Position numbers and translations under genes: made by a program. DNA of 10,448 bases from DASQZJ01 sp035638775 (GTDB lineage: Bacteria > Pseudomonadota > Gammaproteobacteria > UBA5335 > SLRW01): positions 1 to 10,448 of the forward strand of contig DASQZJ010000007.1 in the NCBI GenBank assembly GCA_035638775.1, written 5' to 3'. Of this stretch, positions 1 through 4,968 are shown piece after piece. The stretch's first letter is position 1. Each line of letters starts with the position of its first letter. The notes below the pieces were generated by a model. It worked only from the letters and a program-made list of their open reading frames with translations, ran no database searches and was not told the origin of the DNA.

Positions 1-70
1 CTGCCGTCTGGGTCTTGCCGTTCGATCGTTGTGCCATGAAGACTCTGACCTGCTGTTTGGTGACCGCCAT
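1..70 (-). CDS. IS21-family transposase (IstA-like), N-terminal fragment running off the window
   Basis: Reading the minus strand from an ATG at 70-68 gives an open frame to the window edge that begins MAVTKQQVRVFMAQRSNGKT. This resembles the N-terminal helix-turn-helix start of IstA-type IS21-family transposases, as I recall the family. IstA carries out strand cleavage and transfer during transposition, normally with the ATPase helper IstB encoded downstream, which would lie outside this window. A purine-rich ribosome site (AGGGGCGGGG) sits directly before the ATG. Only 23 codons are visible, so the DDE catalytic domain cannot be checked. The neighbouring pair of direct repeats, placed just upstream of the start, supports the assignment because IS21 elements carry such repeats near their ends. 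Whether the element is intact is unknown. Confidence 0.6.
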   Translation of the reverse strand, partial: MAVTKQQVRVFMAQRSNGKTQTA

Positions 71-115
71 CCCCGCCCCTTGTGGGTCGCATGGATAAGC
101 GGTCTAGCTTACGGA

Positions 116-160
116 CAACCGGCCAGAATAATTGTCGTCAACCGGCCAGAATAATTGTCG
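116..160. repeat. Two tandem 22-bp direct repeats, IS21-type terminal repeats
   Basis: Bases 116-137 and 139-160 are identical, with one base between them (23-bp period); each unit contains GGCCAGAATAATTGTCG. The units are AT-richer than the surrounding DNA. Multiple short repeats near the ends, thought to bind transposase, are a known feature of IS21 elements. No third copy was seen in the window. Confidence 0.85.
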
Positions 161-399
161 CCGGATATTCTCGATTTTCGTTCTTGTGCGCACGCTTACA
201 TTAGCAGGCTAAGGATGCACTTTAAAGCGGGAAGGTGCGCGGCGGGCGGCCGTACGACGCCGCTCGTCGCCTCGTTGTAAGAAAATCCCGTTACACGACG
301 CTACGCTGGGGACGAGATGCCCGGGGCGTGCCGGGCGCCCGGGTCGCGGCGAACGATCCGCGGATCGGCTCGCGCGGCCCCGCACGACGAGGAGAGTGC

Positions 400-1179
400 A
401 TGCTTGGAGCCATCGCCGGCGACATCGTCGGCTCCGTGTTCGAGTTCGACAACCTGCGTGACAGGGATTTTCCGCTGTTCGCCGAAGACGCCACCTTCAC
501 GGACGACACCGTCCTCACCGTGGCCCTGGCGGAGACGCTGCTGCACGGTGGCGACTACGCGGAGGCCATGAAGCGTTGGTACGCGCGTTATCCGAACGTC
601 AGCTACGGCGGCCGCTTTCGCGAGTGGGCGCAGGGCTACCGCCGGGGGCCGTATAACAGTTGGGGCAACGGCTCGGCCATGCGGGTGAGCCCGGTGGGCT
701 GGGCCTTCGACGCGCTGGAGACGGTGCTGGACCAGGCGGCGGGCTCGGCGGCGCCGACCCACGATCATCCCGAGGGCATCCGGGGCGCGCAGGCGGTCGC
801 CGGGTCGATCTTCCTGGCCCGCTGGGGCGGGGACAAGGCAGAGATCCGCCGCCTGTGCGAGGGACGCTTCGGCTACGACGTGGGCGAATCCATCGACTCG
901 CTGCGGGAACATTACCGCTTCACCGAATCCTGCCAGGGCACGGTGCCGCCGGCGGTGCGGGCATTCCTGGAAGCCGGGGACTTCGAGGATGCGCTGCGCA
1001 ACGCGGTTTCCCTCGGCGGCGACAGCGATACGCTGGCCTGCATCGCCGGCGCGATCGCCGAGGCCTTCTTCGGCGTGCCGGACTGGATCGAGCGGGAGGT
1101 CTGCGACCGCCTCGACCCGGCGCTGGCGGGGATCACCCGCGCGTTCCGCCGGCGATTCGTGCCGGGAGGCGCGGCATGA
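400..1179 (+). CDS. ADP-ribosylglycohydrolase family protein (ARH/DraG fold)
   Basis: Predicted to hydrolyse the glycosidic bond between ADP-ribose and a modified target (protein, nucleic acid or small molecule), using two Mg ions. The 259-residue protein begins MLGAIAGDIVGS, the usual family start. It carries the first metal motif TDDT (residues 34-37), a central WGNGSAMRVSP stretch, and the second metal motif GGDSDT (206-211) followed by the AGAIAEAFFG helix. Length matches compact bacterial members. The open frame extends up to 235, but the ATG at 400 has GGAG five bases before it and the family motif begins at that residue, so the longer start is rejected. The stop overlaps the next gene's start (ATGA), suggesting translational coupling to the phosphatase. 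The target cannot be read from sequence: DraG-type nitrogenase reactivation is one family role, but nothing here points to nitrogen fixation. Confidence 0.93.
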   Translation: MLGAIAGDIVGSVFEFDNLRDRDFPLFAEDATFTDDTVLTVALAETLLHGGDYAEAMKRWYARYPNVSYGGRFREWAQGYRRGPYNSWGNGSAMRVSPVGWAFDALETVLDQAAGSAAPTHDHPEGIRGAQAVAGSIFLARWGGDKAEIRRLCEGRFGYDVGESIDSLREHYRFTESCQGTVPPAVRAFLEAGDFEDALRNAVSLGGDSDTLACIAGAIAEAFFGVPDWIEREVCDRLDPALAGITRAFRRRFVPGGAA

Positions 1180-1730
1180 CGGGCGCGACGCCGTGGAAGA
1201 CCAGCGAGTCCCATCCGCTGCGCATCGATGCCGTCGCCGTGCCGGGCACGAGCGCCGCGCTCGGGATGACGCTTTGCCCCGGCAAGAAGCAGCCCGGCGG
1301 CAGCGGCGGCGCGTGGTGGCGGGACCTCGACACGGACCTGGCCGCCATTCGCGCCTGGGGTGCCACGGCCTTGCTCACCCTGTTCGAGGAGCACGAGTTC
1401 GGCGAGCTGCAGGTCGCCGCCCTGCCGGAGCGGGCCCGCGCTCACGGCCTCGACTGGCGCCACTGGCCGATCCGCGACCAGCATCCGCCGGACGAGCGCT
1501 TCGAGCGGCACTGGCACCGGGAATTCCCGGGCCTGCGCCGCCGGCTCGAGACGGGGGAGAGCCTGGTGCTGCACTGCATGGGCGGGCTCGGCCGCACCGG
1601 GACCGTCGCGGCGAAGATCCTGGCGGAGTTCGGCGAGTGCCCGCGCGTGGCCGTGCGGCGGGTCCGGGAGGCGCGCCGGGGCGCGATCGAGACCGAGGCC
1701 CAGCTTCGCTACGTCCTCGGCAGCGGTTAG
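1176..1730 (+). CDS. CDKN3-like dual-specificity / tyrosine protein phosphatase
   Basis: A 184-residue cysteine-dependent phosphatase. The P-loop signature HCMGGLGRT is at residues 133-141, giving nucleophile Cys134 and phosphate-binding Arg140 (CX5R). A WPIRD segment supplies the likely general acid Asp101. The N-terminal stretch with GMTLCPGKK near residue 30 is typical of the cyclin-dependent kinase inhibitor 3-like subgroup. It should hydrolyse phosphoester bonds on Ser/Thr/Tyr or a small phosphorylated substrate; the actual substrate is unknown. The ATG at 1176 overlaps the upstream stop by four bases, so the two proteins are probably made from one message in linked amounts. The same frame continues upstream inside the ARH gene, but that part is an out-of-frame shadow. 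No transmembrane segment or signal peptide is seen, so it is likely cytoplasmic. Confidence 0.9.
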   Translation: MTGATPWKTSESHPLRIDAVAVPGTSAALGMTLCPGKKQPGGSGGAWWRDLDTDLAAIRAWGATALLTLFEEHEFGELQVAALPERARAHGLDWRHWPIRDQHPPDERFERHWHREFPGLRRRLETGESLVLHCMGGLGRTGTVAAKILAEFGECPRVAVRRVREARRGAIETEAQLRYVLGSG

Positions 1731-1732
1731 CC

Positions 1733-2062
1733 GTGGGTGCCGGCTTCCGGGTTGACCCGCGCGGCACGCTCGTGAGCGTTCCACGGAGCCACGTTCGTGC
1801 GGTGATCGCCGATCCCGGACGTTTCGGTGAAACGCGCGCTGCCGTCGAACGCGAATACGCGCGATTCGGCGAGCCCCTTGGCGCCGAACGGCGGGCCCGG
1901 GTTCGCGGGATCGTGCGCCGCCTGCGGGAGGGCGTGGACGGTGTGTGCGAGCGGGATCGCCATGCCGTGCTGCGGGTTACCGCCCTGTACGGCAAGTTCC
2001 GCCTCGACGGGTCCCTCGTGGAGCGGCTCGGCTGCGGCGACGATACGCCCGGACCCGGCTGA
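1733..2062 (+). CDS. Small uncharacterised protein, third gene of the ARH-phosphatase cassette
   Basis: A GTG at 1733, two bases after the phosphatase stop, opens a 109-residue frame. The protein has a non-random look: FRVDPRGTLVSVPRSHVRAV, then a helical segment with RFGETRAAVEREYARFGEP, a basic Arg-rich stretch (RRARVRGIVRRLREG), and an acidic tail ending GCGDDTPGPG. I do not recognise a catalytic motif and assign no function. Another possible start is the GTG at 1772, which would remove the first 13 residues. The ribosome site is not strong, and translation may rely on coupling to the upstream stop. No membrane segment is visible. That the gene is real rests on its position, its sensible composition, and its end just before a convergent gene; homologue searching would settle it. 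Confidence 0.5.
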   Translation: MGAGFRVDPRGTLVSVPRSHVRAVIADPGRFGETRAAVEREYARFGEPLGAERRARVRGIVRRLREGVDGVCERDRHAVLRVTALYGKFRLDGSLVERLGCGDDTPGPG

Positions 2063-2099
2063 TTCGCGCCCCGGGCAGCGCACCCGGGCCGGCCGGGGG

Positions 2100-2121
2100 C
2101 GGCACCGCCTTCCCGGTGCCG
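2100..2121. terminator. Possible bidirectional terminator hairpin between convergent genes
   Basis: An 8-bp perfect stem (CGGCACCG at 2100-2107 against CGGTGCCG at 2114-2121) with a 6-base loop lies in the 70-base gap between the plus-strand cassette ending at 2062 and the minus-strand receiver ending at 2133. There is no U-tract, so strong intrinsic termination is uncertain. Confidence 0.35.
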
Positions 2122-2132
2122 GCGCGGGTCGA

Positions 2133-2582
2133 TCAGGGCGCGCGGGACGCCGCCGCGCCCGACGGGACTTCACCGGCGCCCGAGTCATCGCGCGCGCCCA
2201 GGGCAGTCTCGATGCTCTCGATCAGCTCTGCGTCATTGAACGGCTTGGTCAGCACACGCTTGGCGCCGGCGGCCCTTGCCCGCCGGATCAGCGGATCTTC
2301 CTTGTAGGCGGTGACAATGATCACCGGGATGTCGTTGCCGTGGGCGCGCAGCTGCTCCTCGAGCTCGGCGCCGTGCATGCCGGGCATGTGCAGGTCGAGC
2401 ACCAGGCACTGGCGGTCCCGGGGGACGTAGCTGTCCAGGAAAGCGCCGGCGGAGGCGAAGCTCTCGACCGGCCAGCCGAAGGCCTGCAGGAGCAGCGAGA
2501 CGCCGTCGCGCACCGCGTCGTCGTCATCGACGACGTAGACCGTGCCGCTGGGCTTGCCGGACTCGATGGCTTGCGCGTTCAC
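2133..2582 (-). CDS. Stand-alone response-regulator receiver domain protein
   Basis: A 149-residue CheY-like receiver without an output domain. From the GTG at 2582, the acidic pocket is DDDD (residues 19-22), the phospho-acceptor is Asp63 in LVLDLHMPGMHG, the switch Thr is Thr91 (VTAY) and the conserved Lys is Lys113 (TKPF). The pattern is closest to the receivers of FixJ/NarL-type regulators. It should be phosphorylated by a histidine kinase and act through protein contacts, since no DNA-binding domain follows. GGAGG lies seven bases before the GTG; an ATG at 2645 would add 21 residues of poor composition and lacks such a site. The tail after the receiver (residues about 130-149) is short and Ala/Gly/Ser-rich. 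No cognate kinase is encoded in the window. It is convergent with the ARH cassette. Confidence 0.88.
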   Translation of the reverse strand: MNAQAIESGKPSGTVYVVDDDDAVRDGVSLLLQAFGWPVESFASAGAFLDSYVPRDRQCLVLDLHMPGMHGAELEEQLRAHGNDIPVIIVTAYKEDPLIRRARAAGAKRVLTKPFNDAELIESIETALGARDDSGAGEVPSGAAASRAP

Positions 2583-2906
2583 TTCGGTGCCTCCGTGGTG
2601 GCCGCCGCTCCCTGCGTTTCGAGCGGACCGGCTGATGGCGCCCATGTCATCACGGCGCGGGCCGGAGCGCGTTGACCCCTGTCAGGTTGGACTCGATCGA
2701 GAAATGCGCGGCGCCGCGTTCCTGACCTCGTGCATGCCCGGCTCGCGGGCCGCGCGAAGCGGTCCCGGCTCAGGGCGCCTCGGCTGGCGGGGTTTGCCGC
2801 CCTCTCCCCCGACACGGCGAAATTGGACACAGATGGCAGCAATTCGGAGAATTCGGGAACACCCGAGCCGTCGCCCGGCCGCGGCGAGGCTGCACGAGGA
2901 GCCCTC
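2583..2906. other. Intergenic region of about 320 bases between divergent genes, no clear gene
   Basis: This stretch separates the divergent receiver gene and YrhK-like gene and should hold both promoters. Open frames cross it on both strands, but their translations are low-complexity Arg/Pro/Ala-rich sequences expected by chance in GC-rich DNA. A TTGACC box lies at 2672-2677, with no convincing -10 at the right distance. A weak TTGGAC/GAGAAT pair lies at 2823-2828 and 2847-2852. The heptamer AATTCGG is repeated at 2841 and 2850. None of these is strong enough to call as a promoter. Confidence 0.5.
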
Positions 2907-3686
2907 ATGCCCCACCTGATCACGAATCGCCCCCGGCTGACCGCGGTCGCGAGCAAGAGCCTGTCGACCCCTGCCCATTTTGCCTGGGAGACGGTCAACG
3001 CGATCGTCTACAAGGTCGGCGGATTGATCTTCATCGCCGGCAGCGTGCTGTTCTTCCCCCGCTTCAGCGCGTGGGAGGACCTGGGGGCGTGGCTGTTCTT
3101 CGGCGGCTCGATCCTGTACCTGGTCGTGACCGTTCACGACTTCCTCGAGACCCGGAAGTTCTGGCGGCGGTTTGCCTCGGACAGCGCGGCGAAGCAGGTC
3201 GAGCTGGTCACCGCCGCCTCCTACCTGATCGGCACCCTGATGTTCACTTTCGGCAGCCTGTTCTTCCTGTCCTGGTGGGGCTGGTACCAGACCGCCGCAT
3301 GGCTGTTCGTGGTCGGGTCGCTGCTGTTCGCCGTGGGGGCGGTCGGCAACGTGCTGCAGATCATCCAGGCGCCCAACACCGTATGCATGCAGCTGCTCAA
3401 CCTCACGGCGGTGAGCTTCCTGGTCGGCTCGACCCTGTTCGTGGTGGGCTCGATCCCCTACCTGTGGCGCATTGCCAGCCCGGTGGACCGGCACATCCTG
3501 TTCGCCTACCTGGCCTGGCAGTACCTGGCCGGCAGCGTGCTGTTCTTCCTGGGCGGACTGTTCAACTACGCGCGCATGTACACCGCGAACCGGCAGCGCA
3601 AGGAGATGCCGAACCCGGAAGCGCTGTTCGCCGACTTCATCGAGCGCGAGGTCGAGGAGCTGCGCGGATCGGAAGCGCGCGGGTAG
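2907..3686 (+). CDS. YrhK-like multi-pass membrane protein with three internal repeats
   Basis: A 259-residue, strongly hydrophobic protein that resembles the YrhK domain family, a small two-helix membrane domain of unknown function. About six membrane segments are visible, arranged as three hairpins: residues 37-81, about 102-153 and about 167-226. Corresponding motifs recur: GSVLFF, GSLFFL and GSIPYL in the first helices, and GAWLFFGGSILYL, AAWLFVVGSLLFAV and YLAWQYLAGSVLFFL in the second. The N-terminal 30 residues and the C-terminal 30 (charged, ending with an acidic helix EREVEELRG) are soluble. CGAGGAG lies about six bases before the ATG. It stands alone, 75 bases before an independently promoted toxin-antitoxin pair. 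No transport or catalytic residues are recognised, so function is unknown. Confidence 0.82.
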   Translation: MPHLITNRPRLTAVASKSLSTPAHFAWETVNAIVYKVGGLIFIAGSVLFFPRFSAWEDLGAWLFFGGSILYLVVTVHDFLETRKFWRRFASDSAAKQVELVTAASYLIGTLMFTFGSLFFLSWWGWYQTAAWLFVVGSLLFAVGAVGNVLQIIQAPNTVCMQLLNLTAVSFLVGSTLFVVGSIPYLWRIASPVDRHILFAYLAWQYLAGSVLFFLGGLFNYARMYTANRQRKEMPNPEALFADFIEREVEELRGSEARG

Positions 3687-3692
3687 GCGTAT

Positions 3693-3719
3693 ATCGCGCG
3701 AATCGCACGGATCGTGCGA
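3693..3719. promoter_or_regulatory. Candidate operator: three tandem 9-bp repeats with an embedded inverted repeat
   Basis: Three head-to-tail 9-mers fill this stretch exactly: ATCGCGCGA (3693-3701), ATCGCACGG (3702-3710) and ATCGTGCGA (3711-3719). The last two also form a perfect inverted repeat, TCGCACG / CGTGCGA (3703-3709 and 3713-3719) with a 3-base centre. The array ends eight bases before the -10 box of the antitoxin promoter and so covers the -35 region. This is where a Phd/YefM-type antitoxin would be expected to bind to repress its own operon; binding itself is inferred. Confidence 0.55.
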
Positions 3720-3723
3720 AATG

Positions 3724-3732
3724 TGCTATGAT
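3724..3732 (+). promoter_or_regulatory. Extended -10 promoter of the toxin-antitoxin operon
   Basis: TGCTATGAT is an extended -10 element, with TATGAT at 3727-3732 matching five of six consensus bases. No good -35 is present 17-18 bases upstream, which is tolerated by extended -10 promoters. Transcription would begin near 3739, about 22 bases before the antitoxin ATG, and the upstream 9-bp repeats overlap the RNA polymerase footprint. Confidence 0.55.
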
Positions 3733-3761
3733 CACGGGCAGTCCCGAGACGGAGAACGGTC

Positions 3762-4106
3762 ATGAACCAGCCTGCCGCGAACGATCTCGACGAGTTCGAG
3801 GACATCACGGCGACCGACTTCAAGAAGCACTTCGGCCGGACGCTGGACGAGGTCCTGCGCGGCCGGGCCGTGCGCATCACCCGCCACGGGCGGATGCGCG
3901 ACCGGCTGGTGCTGCTGCGCGAGGAGGACCTGGCGCGCCTGCGCGCGAGCGTGACGTCGCCGCTGGAGGACCTGCGCGGACAGTTCGATGCCCTGCTGGC
4001 CCGCATGCAGACGGCCGAGGCGCGCGAGGCGGCCGCGAGCGTGGGCTCGGCCGGCACCGGGGAGCTGGGGGAAGCCGCGGTGAAGGGATTCCGGCGGGGT
4101 GGATGA
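3762..4106 (+). CDS. Phd/YefM-like antitoxin of the zeta-type toxin-antitoxin pair
   Basis: A 114-residue protein. Residues about 14-60 (ITATDFKKHFGRTLDEVLRG, then AVRITRHGRMRDRLVLL and EEDLARL) follow the Phd/YefM antitoxin fold: a DNA-binding dimer domain with the RITRHGR beta-turn. The C-terminal part (SPLEDLRGQFDALLARMQT onwards) is a flexible helical segment, the usual toxin-neutralising region. The ATG at 3762 has GGAGA about seven bases upstream. The stop overlaps the toxin start by eight bases, the common order of antitoxin first with coupled translation. It is expected to neutralise the downstream kinase and repress the operon through the 9-bp repeats at 3693-3719. The assignment comes from the motif pattern plus position. 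Confidence 0.82.
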   Translation: MNQPAANDLDEFEDITATDFKKHFGRTLDEVLRGRAVRITRHGRMRDRLVLLREEDLARLRASVTSPLEDLRGQFDALLARMQTAEAREAAASVGSAGTGELGEAAVKGFRRGG

Positions 4107-4731
4107 CGCCCGGCCGGTGCTGACGGTCATCGCGGGCACCAACGGGGCCGGCAAGAGCAGCATCGTCGGCATGTTCCTGCGCGAGCGCGGCGGCGAGTAC
4201 TACAACGCCGACGAATGGGCGCGCCGGCTGCGCGAGGACGATCCCGGGCTCGACCAGACCGAGGCCAACGGCCTCGCCTGGCTGGCCGGCAGGGAAATGC
4301 TCGAGGCCGCGATCGAGAACGGCCGCGACTACGTCCTCGAGACCACGCTCGGCGGTCACACCATCCCCGGACTGGTCCTCCGGGCGGCCGAGCGGGGACA
4401 CCGGCTGGTGATCTGGTACGTGGGCCTGGACAGCGCCCAGGCGCACGTCGACCGGGTGCGGGCCCGTGCCGCCCGCGGCGGCCACGACATCCCCGAGACG
4501 CGGATCCGGGAGCGGTTCGAGCGCAGCATCGAGAACCTCGTGGCCCTGGTTCCCCGGATCGATGAGCTCCGGCTGTTCGACAACAGCGTCGAGGTCGACA
4601 TGGCAGGCGGGGAGGCGCCCCGGGTGCGCTCGCTGCTGCACGTGCGCGACGGGGACATCGTCTCCAGCGTGCCGCTGAACCAGGTCCCGGACTGGGCCAA
4701 GCCGGTGTTCGCGAGCTACCTGATCCGCTAG
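4099..4731 (+). CDS. Zeta-toxin-like P-loop kinase (COG4185-type toxin)
   Basis: A 210-residue P-loop protein. Walker A GTNGAGKS is at residues 13-20, NADEW at 36-40 supplies a likely catalytic Asp38, and the LETTLGG substrate-loop motif is at 80-86. A lid-like segment with conserved basic residues (RVRARAARGGHDIP, then RERFERS) follows. Family members of zeta/PezT type phosphorylate UDP-N-acetylglucosamine at its 3'-OH and so block cell-wall synthesis; this protein belongs to the related COG4185 group, often annotated as ABC-type ATPase, and its substrate is not shown by sequence. The start is GTG at 4099, eight bases inside the antitoxin gene; the nearby ATG at 4103 is out of frame. It has no ABC signature (LSGGQ), so the ABC label is misleading. 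It appears intact. Confidence 0.85.
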   Translation: MDDARPVLTVIAGTNGAGKSSIVGMFLRERGGEYYNADEWARRLREDDPGLDQTEANGLAWLAGREMLEAAIENGRDYVLETTLGGHTIPGLVLRAAERGHRLVIWYVGLDSAQAHVDRVRARAARGGHDIPETRIRERFERSIENLVALVPRIDELRLFDNSVEVDMAGGEAPRVRSLLHVRDGDIVSSVPLNQVPDWAKPVFASYLIR

Positions 4732-4733
4732 CC

Positions 4734-4757
4734 GTGCCGGTTCGGCGAGGCCGGCAC
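4734..4757 (+). terminator. Possible terminator hairpin after the toxin gene
   Basis: A 7-bp perfect stem (GTGCCGG at 4734-4740 with CCGGCAC at 4751-4757) and a 10-base loop begins three bases after the toxin stop codon. It is GC-rich but lacks a following T-run, so it is a weak candidate for intrinsic termination. Confidence 0.3.
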
Positions 4758-4968
4758 TGCCCGATTCCGCCGCGTTTCACCCCGGTCGCGTTCGACGGTG
4801 CGACACCGCGTATCGTCCCGGGCGGGTAGAATCCTGCCTTGTCGACAACGGCATCGGCAGCCGTTGCGGCTGGAATGATGCTCGACCATATCGCAGTGGA
4901 GGAAGCGCGCTTACTACCTTCTGGGCGGCACCTTCTTCTTCTACCGCGCGCGGTGAGCGCGGCGGTGC
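4758..4968. other. Intergenic region between convergent genes, with a possible coding relic
   Basis: No intact gene is supported. A TAGAAT box at 4827-4832 and a CAGCCG/CGGCTG hairpin at 4858-4872 precede an ATGATG. In a different frame from that ATG, bases 4888-4956 translate to an unusually protein-like tail (RKRAYYLLGGTFFFYRAR then stop), but that frame has a stop at 4876-4878 and no start codon after it. This could be a short frameshifted pseudogene or chance. Confidence 0.3.

Larger units (their letters stand above)
1..200 (-). mobile_element. End of an IS21-like insertion sequence (istA-proximal end)
   Basis: The istA-like start at 70, the two tandem 22-bp repeats at 116-160 and a short non-coding stretch beyond them have the layout of the istA-proximal end of an IS21-family element. 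These elements usually end in TG...CA. Read outwards on the plus strand, candidate terminal CA dinucleotides lie at 191-192 and 199-200, so the right boundary is placed at about 192-200. The other end, and hence any target-site duplication, is outside the window. The boundary is inferred, not proven. Confidence 0.5.

Noticed and set aside
116..160. Tandem repeats as a short CRISPR array
   Set aside because: Only two copies with one base between them and no spacer; IS21 terminal repeats explain them better.
276..295. TGTAA-N10-TTACA inverted repeat as an operator
   Set aside because: Arms of only five bases without a nearby promoter or regulator gene; likely chance.
235..399. Upstream extension of the ADP-ribosylglycohydrolase
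   Set aside because: The 55 added residues are Arg-rich, low-complexity and unlike the family, whereas the ATG at 400 has a good ribosome site and begins the conserved motif.
660..1175. Upstream extension of the phosphatase frame within the ARH gene
   Set aside because: It overlaps conserved ARH sequence in another frame and encodes low-complexity Arg/Gly-rich sequence; the ATG at 1176 is coupled to the ARH stop.
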